Below are positions 6,110 to 12,971 of a stretch of 16,913 nt of DNA, one piece after another; the stretch's first letter is position 1; every line of letters starts with the position of its first letter. The notes beneath the pieces were generated by a model. The model was given only the letters and a program-made list of their open reading frames with translations. It made no database searches and was not told the DNA's origin. Both the position numbers and the translations under genes were made by a program. The DNA is taken from assembly GCA_028871265.1 (NCBI GenBank), contig JAGWNR010000002.1, positions 1 to 16,913 of the forward strand, given 5' to 3'. This DNA is from Patescibacteria group bacterium (GTDB taxonomy: Bacteria; Patescibacteriota; Minisyncoccia; Phycocordibacterales; PALSA-1337).

Positions 6110-6424
6110 TTAATTTGCTTTTAATTGGCGCAATGCATCATCTATTTGGCCTTGGCTCGCCTGCACCACACCAGATACAGAAATCTGCTTTAATCCCGCT
6201 TGTATTTCTGATAATGAGGCTGGTGCAGCTTGTCGTAACGATGCCACGGCATTATTTATGGCTTCGACTCGCGGATCCGCAATGTTGTGGGTAGGCGAAC
6301 CATGGTTCATCTCCATATAGACAAACACTATAGCCAACAGGCAGGCTGCAATTACTAATCCGATTATAGTCACCGTCAGATTGGATTGTGCGATTGGGAC
6401 ACGAACTTGCTCTGTATCATTCAT
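6110..6424 (-). CDS. Small single-pass membrane protein
   Basis: 104 residues: a short polar N-terminus, one membrane helix (about 16-37), then an outside domain with Ala/Gln-rich amphipathic helices (EAINNAVASLRQAAPASL; GQIDDALRQLKAN), possibly a coiled coil. Family not recognised. First gene of a pair with the tail-collar-like gene, so it may anchor or assist it. A leaderless start is likely: extended -10 TGATATACT lies 6 bases before ATG 6424. Confidence 0.7.
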   Translation of the reverse strand: MNDTEQVRVPIAQSNLTVTIIGLVIAACLLAIVFVYMEMNHGSPTHNIADPRVEAINNAVASLRQAAPASLSEIQAGLKQISVSGVVQASQGQIDDALRQLKAN

Positions 6425-6430
6425 ATAACA

Positions 6431-6439
6431 AGTATATCA
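6431..6439 (-). promoter_or_regulatory. Extended -10 promoter, leaderless, of the 6110-6424 gene
   Basis: TGATATACT on the minus strand; the hexamer ends 6 bases before the ATG. Confidence 0.6.
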
Positions 6440-6523
6440 GAACAATCTAGTCTACATATAAAAATTGGGGATAAATTGATTACTGAATTTTTGCTCTAGT
6501 AATAGGTCAGAAATGACTAGCCA

Positions 6524-6554
6524 AAATAAAACCCGCACTTCGCGGGTTTTATTT
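6524..6554. terminator. Strong symmetrical terminator
   Basis: A 13-bp perfect stem, AAATAAAACCCGC/GCGGGTTTTATTT with loop ACTTC, 32 bases past the stop of the 6586-7410 gene. The symmetrical A and T tails would work in either direction. Confidence 0.85.
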
Positions 6555-6585
6555 AACGATCTAGTTTCTGGAAAAAGTGTGACTG

Positions 6586-7410
6586 CTAGCGGGGCAAAAG
6601 TGACCCAGCGGCAGCATAGACCGTACTAACGTCAAGGTTTTTCATCAAACCTTGATATGACTCTAGTCCTCCACGTAGGATCGCTATCAAGTTTTTGATA
6701 TGGGTCGGTGTATCGGTTCCATAACCGCCATTAAGCGTACGGCCGTTTCCGGCAAAGTAAGCCTTGTGGGCATTGACGAATGTTATGAATCTCTGTACGA
6801 ACCCAGGATAATTCGATACATAACCCGGGTCAGTGCAGTAATAGATCTTCAGGGTCGCCCCTGGTACAGCTGCTCCGACTAACGTTTGGTTCGGTACTTC
6901 CAAGGGGAATAGCTGGTAATGAATCGCCCCAACAGGCTCCCATTCTGCGTACAAGGTCGATGGATTCGTTAGATTGATGTCGAGGCCATATGAGGAGAGG
7001 AGTGATTGGAGATATATGGCGTGTGGAATGCTCAGGGCGCTTTGGCATACGTTCGTGCTTTTCATTAGTGAATCCGTCTTTTTTGTTGACAGGACGCTAT
7101 AGAATTTGAGGAATTTAAAGCAAGGATCGGTTTTGAGGTCCGATTTGACAGTCGTGCTAGCGAGCGTGATACCCGTCGGATTCATAATTGAGTTATAGTC
7201 GTTCGTCGCCTTTAGCTCGCCACTGTCACAGGTAGTTGGTGTTTGTTCAACCGACGGATCATAGGGGGCGAATATACTGTCGCCGCCTCCCATTCCCTGG
7301 TTCGTCAGTCCTGCCGAGACAGAATGTGTAGCAGTGGTGAACCCGACAAAGATTATCAGGATTGCCACCAACGACGATCCGAGAACGAGAAAGTATTTAC
7401 TGTTTTTCAT
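6586..7410 (-). CDS. Secreted hypothetical protein with four cysteines
   Basis: 274 residues. A basic N-terminus (MKNSKY) and hydrophobic core (about 8-28) ending near THSVSA make a signal peptide or anchor. The exported part has four Cys (61, 97, 122, 192), an even number consistent with two disulfides. No family was recognised; the segment QRFITFVNAHKAYFAGNGRT is probably helical. It has a leader of about 30 bases and its own terminator, so it is a single-gene unit. The placement next to sortase and tail-collar genes suggests an envelope role but no more. Confidence 0.65.
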   Translation of the reverse strand: MKNSKYFLVLGSSLVAILIIFVGFTTATHSVSAGLTNQGMGGGDSIFAPYDPSVEQTPTTCDSGELKATNDYNSIMNPTGITLASTTVKSDLKTDPCFKFLKFYSVLSTKKTDSLMKSTNVCQSALSIPHAIYLQSLLSSYGLDINLTNPSTLYAEWEPVGAIHYQLFPLEVPNQTLVGAAVPGATLKIYYCTDPGYVSNYPGFVQRFITFVNAHKAYFAGNGRTLNGGYGTDTPTHIKNLIAILRGGLESYQGLMKNLDVSTVYAAAGSLLPR

Positions 7411-7449
7411 AAAACGTAGGGCTTTGGTTAATAAAAATTGTATACGACG

Positions 7450-7458
7450 TGTATATCA
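7450..7458 (-). promoter_or_regulatory. Candidate promoter of the secreted four-cysteine protein
   Basis: TGATATACA on the minus strand (extended -10), 39 bases before ATG 7410. A second TATACA at 7444-7439 is an alternative. Confidence 0.4.
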
Positions 7459-7571
7459 TATCAATAAAACCTTACGAGGCCTAGTAACTCGGCCGTTGCG
7501 AATATAGATAGAGTAACACCATATATCAAGGCCAGGATCAAAGCAGAAAGAGTGTCTCCGATGTCATACTT

Positions 7572-8183
7572 CTACATGTTTGTCAGCAAATGAAAAACAA
7601 CGTTGATTAACGGACTGACCATAGGCCAAACGACAATCAGAGCAATGAACATAAAAATGAGTGAATACCGTTCGATCCCGGCGCGAATATGCTGCTGTCG
7701 TGGCGATAGGAGCGCAAAGAGGATATGTGACCCATCTAGTGGTGGCAAGGGGATCAAATTGAAAAGCGCTAGAACAATATTGATCATCACTACATATGAC
7801 GAAATCGCTAAAAATGCAGTGTTCAAGGAGAGCATCGGTGCAAATCGAATCAACAGGCTAAAAACAACAGCTATCACTATATTTATGGCCGGACCAGCCG
7901 CCGCAATCAGAAATTCACCCAGGCGTTGATTTTTAACGTTATTAGGATTCCACACCACTGGTTTTGCCCAACCAAAGGTGAATCCACCCAGCAAATACGT
8001 CGCGATCGGAACAATCACTGACCCCAGAGGATCCAGATGCTTCAGGGGGTTCAAGGTCAGACGCCCTTGGATACGCGGCGTCGGATCGCCGAGGGCGTTG
8101 GCCGCAAATCCATGCGAAAGCTCGTGCATAACCACAGACATGATTAGAATGACGACGGTAAAAATGAGAGAAAGTGGGTCCAT
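7572..8183 (-). CDS. Site-2 protease, M50 family zinc metalloprotease
   Basis: 203 residues, entirely a membrane-embedded protease domain. HELSH (20-24) supplies two zinc ligands and the catalytic Glu; the second motif NLIPLPPLDGSH places the third ligand at Asp150. FGWAKPVVWNP (70-80) and the AAAGPAINI segment are typical of the short bacterial site-2 proteases. These enzymes cut substrates within the membrane, often in stress or regulatory pathways; no PDZ or CBS domain is attached, and the substrate is unknown. An upstream TTG (8213) keeps the frame open, but ATG 8183 begins the family-like sequence MDPLSLIF and is preferred. Confidence 0.92.
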   Translation of the reverse strand: MDPLSLIFTVVILIMSVVMHELSHGFAANALGDPTPRIQGRLTLNPLKHLDPLGSVIVPIATYLLGGFTFGWAKPVVWNPNNVKNQRLGEFLIAAAGPAINIVIAVVFSLLIRFAPMLSLNTAFLAISSYVVMINIVLALFNLIPLPPLDGSHILFALLSPRQQHIRAGIERYSLIFMFIALIVVWPMVSPLINVVFHLLTNM

Positions 8184-8196
8184 GTTTAATGATGAC

Positions 8197-8271
8197 CAAT
8201 AACCAAGATACAATAATCAAACAAAAAGCGAATATTCTTGTATCTGTTTGGTTATTGTATCTTGGTTATTG
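8197..8271. repeat. Near-perfect 26-base inverted repeat between M50 gene and rpmB
   Basis: Arms 8197-8222 and 8246-8271 match at 25 of 26 positions (the exception can be a G-U pair), around a 23-base loop. Each arm contains AATAACCAAGATACAATAA. It lies between two divergent genes, just upstream of the M50 start, so it could fold in the M50 message or be a site for a DNA-binding protein. Confidence 0.9.
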
Positions 8272-8307
8272 ATTATTTGCTTCATTAATCAAAACACAAT
8301 GAAAAAC

Positions 8308-8335
8308 TTGCATAAGTATTGATATATGATATCAT
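8308..8335 (+). promoter_or_regulatory. Candidate rpmB promoter
   Basis: TTGCAT (8308-8313), 16 bases, TATCAT (8330-8335). An extended -10-like TGATATATG overlaps it (8320-8328). The leader would be about ten bases. Confidence 0.45.
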
Positions 8336-8352
8336 TCTTTCCACTTAATAAC

Positions 8353-8595
8353 ATGGCAAAAGTATGCGCAATTACACAGAGGGGCTCAATCGTGGGTGGT
8401 GGTTATTCAAACCGCACTCGTGCCACCCAATTCAACCCGACCGGCAAGGTCCGCCGTTATCCTAATCTCCAGAAAAAGAAGGTCTACGTTCCTGAATTGA
8501 AAAAGACCTTTACCCTCACTATCTCCACTCGCGCCCTGAAAACTATTCAAAAGCACGGTGCTTTCAAAACCCTAAAGAAGGCTGGCATCATATAA
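8353..8595 (+). CDS. rpmB: 50S ribosomal protein L28
   Basis: 80 residues, beginning MAKVCAITQRGSIVGG and carrying the L28 pattern of SNRTRATQFNPTGKVRRYPNLQ and the C-terminal ISTRALKTIQKHGAFKTLKK. L28 sits near the tRNA exit side of the 50S subunit. An upstream in-frame ATG (8326) lies inside the promoter, and ATG 8353 gives the family N-terminus. It forms a single-gene unit closed by a terminator. The usual partner rpmG is not next to it. Confidence 0.96.
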   Translation: MAKVCAITQRGSIVGGGYSNRTRATQFNPTGKVRRYPNLQKKKVYVPELKKTFTLTISTRALKTIQKHGAFKTLKKAGII

Positions 8596-8601
8596 TGGAC
8601 A

Positions 8602-8625
8602 AAAACAGCCCCGGGGCTGTTTTTT
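8602..8625 (+). terminator. Rho-independent terminator of rpmB
   Basis: ACAGCCCC/GGGGCTGT palindrome followed by six T, 9 bases past the rpmB stop. Confidence 0.9.
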
Positions 8626-8649
8626 CATTTCAGAATGCTCGATTTCTGT

Positions 8650-8655
8650 TATTAT
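8650..8655 (+). promoter_or_regulatory. -10 element of the TraX-like gene (leaderless)
   Basis: TATTAT ends 6 bases before ATG 8662; the -35 is weak. Confidence 0.45.
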
Positions 8656-8661
8656 TGATAC

Positions 8662-9357
8662 ATGAGTGCCTTTCAAATAAAAGCCATCGCCATCGTCTGT
8701 ATGATCATTGATCACCTCGGCGTTTTTTTGTTCCCTCAAATATTTTGGCTCCGCTTGGTCGGCCGAATCGCTTTTCCCCTCTTTGCCTGGCTCATTGCAA
8801 ACGGCGCGCATTATACACATGACATGCGTTCCTATTTGAAACGTCTTTTTATTTTTGCCCTCATATCACAAATACCATTCACTCTAGCCACCCAACAAAT
8901 CAGTGGCCCAACAATTTTTTACTTGAACATATTTTTTACTCTTTTCCTCGGCCTGTCAGCCATTTATGTTATTAAAACGCAATCGAATAAATGGCTTTGG
9001 CTAATCTCCACCCTTGCCGCAGCTGGTATCGCCGACCTCGTTCAGAGCGATTATGGCGCAGCCGGTGTCCTATCCATCGTGGCTTTTTATCTATTTTTCG
9101 AAAATATCTGGTACATGGCTGTTGCCCAAATGTTAATCATGGGTGCGCTTCCCTGGCTCACTCTATATATTTTGCAACAAACATTCTATTTACCACTCGA
9201 ATACATGTACCTGACCAGTTCCTTTGAATATTTTGGACTGCTCGCCCTAGTATTTATATTTTTCTACAACAAAAAACCAGGTTGGAAAGATGGCCACCTC
9301 CTGTATGCTTTTTATCCTCTGCAATTCATCGTCTTCTTTTTATTGAAGGTTGTTTGA
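8662..9357 (+). CDS. TraX-family polytopic membrane protein
   Basis: 231 residues with around eight hydrophobic segments. The TraX pattern is clear: IKAIAIVCMIIDHLG at the start, VGRIAFPLFAWLIANGA, YLKRLFIFALISQIPF, an Asn in YLNIFFTLFLGL, DYGAAGVLSIVAFYLF, and YAFYPLQFIVF at the end. In F plasmids TraX N-acetylates pilin, but most chromosomal members are uncharacterised, probably acyl- or acetyltransferases acting on envelope molecules. No conjugation genes are nearby, so a pilin role should not be assumed. Confidence 0.9.
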   Translation: MSAFQIKAIAIVCMIIDHLGVFLFPQIFWLRLVGRIAFPLFAWLIANGAHYTHDMRSYLKRLFIFALISQIPFTLATQQISGPTIFYLNIFFTLFLGLSAIYVIKTQSNKWLWLISTLAAAGIADLVQSDYGAAGVLSIVAFYLFFENIWYMAVAQMLIMGALPWLTLYILQQTFYLPLEYMYLTSSFEYFGLLALVFIFFYNKKPGWKDGHLLYAFYPLQFIVFFLLKVV

Positions 9358-9391
9358 TGTGTAAATTAAATAAAAATTATCGTTCGCTCTT

Positions 9392-10336
9392 TTATTTCCC
9401 TTTCCATATTCTCTCACCGTCCGAAAAAAATTGGGCTGACGAGCTGGACAAATCTCTGATCTGGCTCACGTATGAGCGCGCGTTGAACTGCGGCTTTTTT
9501 AATGTAGTCGCTTTTGAAACCTTGCCGCTCGATTTCACTATGATGAATTTCGGGTCCAGAGCTTCAATAAATTTTTGTGACACATTCGAAGCACCACCTG
9601 AATGATCATACTCTAGAATGTTGATGGGACTCTTCAGATCTTTCAACAAACTAGAGGAGGTCGCCGCAATTCCTTTTGCCAAATAATTTTGGATTGCTCG
9701 CGAAGCATCGCCTGCAAATATCATTTCCGTTTTGCCAAACAAAAGATTTAGAACCAATTGCGCTGGGCTTGCTTTTGAAAAAGGAAAATTTTGGTCAGGA
9801 AATAGTACGTTCACCGCAACTGATTTATTGGCCAATTGCTTTTCATTTAGATGCTCGTTCCCTGTTGCAAGCACCTCACTAAAAAGGTTTACTCGATCAC
9901 CAACAGAAAGCTCAGTCACCGGAATACTTTTTTCCCGAGCTAGCCCGAGCACCGCTTCTGATGCCGTCGTTGTACCCATACCATCTGGCATATATAGATG
10001 CAAAACAGAATATCGTTTTATTACATCTATTAGACCACCGACAGATTTCGGTTGCGCGTCCGTCATTAATACAGAATCAATTGTTCGTCGATAAAATGGC
10101 ATTAGACGTGACAGCTCACGAATGATATCGCCACTCTGACCCCCATCGACTAAAACGATATGTTTGTTTGGCAATCGGATAAATATTCCATGCCCCCGAT
10201 TGAGAGAAAGAAAATCGACCTCCAAATATGCTGGTGCGTATTCCCACTGCCATACGTACCACAGAGAAAATCCCGCGATTACAAGTAAAATCGTCGAACC
10301 ATAGGATAACAGCCGCAGGAGTACCTGTTGTTTCAT
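9392..10336 (-). CDS. Metallo-beta-lactamase-fold protein like the ComEC C-terminal domain, metal ligands lost
   Basis: 314 residues: a membrane helix (about 9-29), then a domain with the ComEC/Rec2 C-terminal layout. LEVDFLSLNRGHGIFIRLPN matches the usual DVGQGDA strand, VLVDGG is kept, and SVGGLIDVIKRY follows the place where HxHxDH should be. There the sequence reads MTDAQPKSVGG (91-101), so all the usual His/Asp metal ligands are gone. FAGDAS keeps the bridging Asp (Asp210), but the HHGS block reads DHSG (244-247). It is therefore probably a catalytically inactive version of the external nuclease-like domain of ComEC. Start ATG 10336 is chosen over ATG 10345 because the latter overlaps the -10 TATAAT. 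Confidence 0.78.
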   Translation of the reverse strand: MKQQVLLRLLSYGSTILLVIAGFSLWYVWQWEYAPAYLEVDFLSLNRGHGIFIRLPNKHIVLVDGGQSGDIIRELSRLMPFYRRTIDSVLMTDAQPKSVGGLIDVIKRYSVLHLYMPDGMGTTTASEAVLGLAREKSIPVTELSVGDRVNLFSEVLATGNEHLNEKQLANKSVAVNVLFPDQNFPFSKASPAQLVLNLLFGKTEMIFAGDASRAIQNYLAKGIAATSSSLLKDLKSPINILEYDHSGGASNVSQKFIEALDPKFIIVKSSGKVSKATTLKKPQFNARSYVSQIRDLSSSSAQFFSDGERIWKGK

Positions 10337-10343
10337 GAAAGTC

Positions 10344-10349
10344 ATTATA
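10344..10349 (-). promoter_or_regulatory. -10 element of the MBL-fold gene (leaderless)
   Basis: Consensus TATAAT on the minus strand, 7 bases before ATG 10336. Confidence 0.6.
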
Positions 10350-10375
10350 ATAAAAGGAGATTAAGAAACATTAAA

Positions 10376-10407
10376 TCAAGGCGGAGCCTGTCAAGGCTCC
10401 GCCTTGA
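10376..10407. repeat. 13-bp perfect hairpin, shared with the comEC upstream region
   Basis: TCAAGGCGGAGCC (10376-10388) and its exact complement (10395-10407) flank TGTCAA. The left arm and its flank, TAAATCAAGGCGGAGCC, recur upstream of comEC at 12499-12515. It lies between the MBL-fold promoter and the sod promoter. A smaller GGGCT/AGCCC hairpin follows around 10419-10433. Confidence 0.85.
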
Positions 10408-10458
10408 CAGAGAAGTAGGGCTAAATAGAGCCCCTCTTCAAGGTCGCACCTCATCCGT

Positions 10459-10496
10459 ATGAGGTCTATCCTCGTCAGGTCAAGGATAGACCTCAT
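10459..10496. repeat. 14-bp perfect inverted repeat, shared with the comEC upstream region
   Basis: ATGAGGTCTATCCT (10459-10472) and its complement (10483-10496) around a 10-base loop beginning CG. The same 12-bp core, GAGGTCTATCCT, with the same loop length recurs at 12527-12560. Confidence 0.85.
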
Positions 10497-10515
10497 CTGA
10501 CCCCACCTGTCCGAA

Positions 10516-10524
10516 TGCTATACT
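10516..10524 (+). promoter_or_regulatory. Extended -10 promoter of sod
   Basis: TGCTATACT, with 35 bases to ATG 10560, so sod is one of the few genes here with a real leader. Confidence 0.55.
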
Positions 10525-10559
10525 ATGAAACACTTAACCAAAATTAATCCACAAAAACC

Positions 10560-11159
10560 ATGAAAAAATTTGAAGAAAAGAAATTTTCCATCCCTGTTCT
10601 AAAGGGTATCTCAGCCAAAACAATCGATGAACACCTAAAGCTATACGCTGGCTATGTCAAAAACGCCAATTCGATTTTGGAAAAAACACCTGAATATTCT
10701 GTCTGGGCGGAAAAAGATCCATTCGTGCCATATTTTGTCGGCGAGCTTGGCCGACGATTTAGTTTTGAATACAACGGCATACGCAATCATGAAATTTACT
10801 TTTCCTCATTCGAGGGCGGCCCGCAACCACTCGCAGCTGGCAAGCTCAAGGACATGATCAACGAAACCTGGGATTCATTCGACAAATGGCTCACCACTTT
10901 TAAAGCAATGGCCGCCACGACTCGTGGCATAGGCTGGGCAGCACTATGGTATGACCCCGCAGATGATCGTCTCATCAATTCATGGATCGATGAACAACAT
11001 TTCGGACAATTAAACGGATGCACCATGATCCTGGGGCTTGATATGTGGGAACATTCGTATGTAGCCGACTATCAACCTTCGGGCAAAAAACAATACATAG
11101 AAGATTTCTTTGCAAATCTGAATTGGAAAAAAATTGAAGAAAACTTTAAAAAGGCGTAA
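10560..11159 (+). CDS. sod: Fe/Mn-type superoxide dismutase
   Basis: 199 residues, full length for the family and without a signal peptide, so cytoplasmic. All four metal ligands are present: His25 (AKTIDEHLKLYAGYVKNAN), His77 (IRNHEIYFSSFEGG), Asp161 and His165 (LGLDMWEHSYVADYQPSGKK). The closing IEDFFANLNWKKIEENFKKA matches the family C-terminus. It converts superoxide to oxygen and hydrogen peroxide. Metal choice (Fe, Mn or either) cannot be decided; the region of the second-sphere Gln/His reads DEQHFGQ. A Cys (154) lies close to the site. It is convergent with comEC and divergent from the MBL-fold gene, so it sits inside the competence-like group without being co-transcribed with it. Confidence 0.93.
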   Translation: MKKFEEKKFSIPVLKGISAKTIDEHLKLYAGYVKNANSILEKTPEYSVWAEKDPFVPYFVGELGRRFSFEYNGIRNHEIYFSSFEGGPQPLAAGKLKDMINETWDSFDKWLTTFKAMAATTRGIGWAALWYDPADDRLINSWIDEQHFGQLNGCTMILGLDMWEHSYVADYQPSGKKQYIEDFFANLNWKKIEENFKKA

Positions 11160-11175
11160 CGAAATTCCTTGTGGT

Positions 11176-12441
11176 TCAAAAAGAAATTGAAACCCAGGGG
11201 ATTGCCGCAAACTTCGTAACAATAAAAAGTTCGTATGACAAAAACAAATGCGTCACTGCCGCAAATGGCCATGATGCCCATATTGAAAAGATGCCAGCGA
11301 TTCCGGTCAAAGAAATAAAAAGCATGGTGACCGGAATGAGAGGAAGGACCAGAATATTTGCAAAGACGCCGAGGACTGATATTTGACCCATCATGTGAAC
11401 CAAAAGCGGTGTCACCGCCAATTGCGTCGATGTAGTTGAAATGACCAATTCACGCATGCCAAATTTTTCTGGCACCCATTGAAACAATTTTCCGACAAAC
11501 GGGGACAGCCAAATCAAACCAGCTGTAGCCACGAATGATAGCTGGAACGACGGATCGTATAAAATAACCAACGGATTTATAAAAATCATGATGAGTGCTG
11601 CCACAATCAGAGCTCGGGCTGGTTCATACCTGCGACCGATCATTCCAGAAATGATGGCAATGATTGCCATGATACAAGATCGTACAACAGTCGCTCCCCC
11701 ACCGACCAACACACCAAATAAAATAATACCGATGCCGCCCAGAATGTTGCCCAACACTTCGGGCAAAAATGATAGAATCCTCTGTATTGTTGTAGCAATA
11801 ATAGTGATGTTGTATCCAGACAGAACGACGATATGAATGAGACCCACCTTACGAAAGTCATTTAACAATTCTTTGCCCAGAGAATCTTTTTCGCCGACAA
11901 CCAATCCACCAGCCAGAGACGCCTCTGGTTCGCCCAGAACCTGACGAATTGAATTCATAAATATTCCTTTCATTTTGAACAATAATCCAGTCACAGAAAC
12001 ACCAGATGTTTTTATTACGGAAACATCGTTTGATCTGACAATCGATATAATGTTGTCTTTCAAAAGATAATCAACATAGTCAAATGTGCGTCCATTTTGA
12101 CTGCCGAAATTCCTCGGTGCAGTTGTTGTTCCAGAAACCGACAAAACATCTCCATAATGAATATCCTTATATTTTGATGTGACTAGCTTGATGTACGTAT
12201 TATCAAAATCTCCTTGCATATTAAAAAACTTATTATCAAAAGAATTATCTGTACCATCAAATGGTTGGATTGTGACACTCTGTGTAAAATCTCCAATTTG
12301 TGGTTCATCAACAACGCGGGCTACGAAAATATTTCTGTTTCTATTTGATGCCATATCTGGCATATTGTTCGAAACATACCAAAAACGTAGGCAAAAAATG
12401 CATACCAAAACTGCCACAACGAAAAAAATTCTTGCTCGCAT
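11176..12441 (-). CDS. comEC: ComEC/Rec2-family DNA-uptake channel without the hydrolase domain
   Basis: 421 residues. After a membrane helix (about 4-20) comes an OB-fold-like domain (about 36-145, DUF4131 type) and then the competence membrane domain. Diagnostic blocks are SLAGGLVVGEKDSL, FRKVGLIHIVVLSGYNIT (about 196-213), VVRSCIMAIIAIISG, DPSFQLSFVATAGLIWLSP, and the ending AAIPWVSISF. Many ComEC proteins continue into a metallo-beta-lactamase domain; this one stops, and a degenerate copy of that domain is encoded separately about 840 bases downstream. The role is passage of single-stranded DNA across the membrane during transformation. A leaderless start is likely: TATACT ends 6 bases before the ATG. 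Confidence 0.93.
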   Translation of the reverse strand: MRARIFFVVAVLVCIFCLRFWYVSNNMPDMASNRNRNIFVARVVDEPQIGDFTQSVTIQPFDGTDNSFDNKFFNMQGDFDNTYIKLVTSKYKDIHYGDVLSVSGTTTAPRNFGSQNGRTFDYVDYLLKDNIISIVRSNDVSVIKTSGVSVTGLLFKMKGIFMNSIRQVLGEPEASLAGGLVVGEKDSLGKELLNDFRKVGLIHIVVLSGYNITIIATTIQRILSFLPEVLGNILGGIGIILFGVLVGGGATVVRSCIMAIIAIISGMIGRRYEPARALIVAALIMIFINPLVILYDPSFQLSFVATAGLIWLSPFVGKLFQWVPEKFGMRELVISTTSTQLAVTPLLVHMMGQISVLGVFANILVLPLIPVTMLFISLTGIAGIFSIWASWPFAAVTHLFLSYELFIVTKFAAIPWVSISF

Positions 12442-12447
12442 GTGGCA

Positions 12448-12453
12448 AGTATA
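12448..12453 (-). promoter_or_regulatory. -10 element of comEC (leaderless)
   Basis: TATACT on the minus strand, 6 bases before ATG 12441. Confidence 0.6.
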
Positions 12454-12498
12454 TATAAATAGGTATTAAGAAATCTTAAAAAAAGATTAAAAAAATCC

Positions 12499-12580
12499 TA
12501 AATCAAGGCGGAGCCTTGACATGGATGAGGTCTATCCTCGACACAGCAAGGATAGACCTCGTCAGGTGGAGGTCTATCCT
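12499..12580. repeat. Palindromic repeat cluster upstream of comEC
   Basis: TCAAGGC/GCCTTGA with loop GGA (12503-12519); GAGGTCTATCCT and its complement (12527-12538, 12549-12560) with a 10-base loop; then a third direct copy of GAGGTCTATCCT (12569-12580). The first hairpin, followed on the minus strand by a T-rich stretch, may also terminate the upstream DksA/TraR-like gene. Confidence 0.85.
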
Positions 12581-12590
12581 ACCACGCACC

Positions 12591-12956
12591 CTATTTTTTA
12601 GTATATTCAGCCAAAGTCCTTGCAGCGGGGTTCGCTTCCAAACGATCCTCCCCAATCGGTTTACCGGATACTTCACAAATACCGTACGTCCCTTTTTCTA
12701 TCCTTGCCAGAGCATCGGTCACTTCCTTTAGTTGTCGGTCTAACGACCCAACAATTCCTTGATTGTCTTCAAGTTCCTCCATTTTATCAGCCAGCTCACT
12801 CTCATCCGCCTGATCTATATCCATACTACCAGATGTCGCAATCCATCCACCAGGATTTTCTGTATCGCGGCTACTAATCGTTCGTAATTCCTCTTCAATC
12901 AAGGCCTTTTCCTTTTCCAATTTTTGCTTGAAATATTCGATCTTTTTTTGTGTCAT
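12591..12956 (-). CDS. DksA/TraR-family protein lacking the zinc-finger cysteines
   Basis: 121 residues: a long coiled-coil hairpin with the acidic tip (MDIDQADESELADKMEE), then the family C-terminus LARIEKGTYGICEVSGKPIGEDRLEANPAARTLAEY. DksA-type proteins bind RNA polymerase through its secondary channel and change promoter response. The usual four zinc Cys are reduced to one: CxxC reads CEVS and the second pair reads TLAEY. Zinc-free DksA relatives are known, so this can still be functional. ATG 12956 is preferred over ATG 12962 because the -10 TATACT (12971-12966) lies only three bases before the latter. Confidence 0.88.
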   Translation of the reverse strand: MTQKKIEYFKQKLEKEKALIEEELRTISSRDTENPGGWIATSGSMDIDQADESELADKMEELEDNQGIVGSLDRQLKEVTDALARIEKGTYGICEVSGKPIGEDRLEANPAARTLAEYTKK

Positions 12957-12965
12957 ATTCATATG

Positions 12966-12971
12966 AGTATA
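12966..12971 (-). promoter_or_regulatory. -10 element of the DksA/TraR-like gene
   Basis: TATACT on the minus strand, 9 bases before ATG 12956; predicted leader of 2-3 bases. Confidence 0.5.

Noticed and set aside
10525-10561. 12-codon upstream frame (MKHLTKINPQKP) ending in a TGA that overlaps the sod ATG
   Set aside because: Its ATG touches the -10 TATACT directly, so it lies upstream of the expected transcription start and would not be transcribed.
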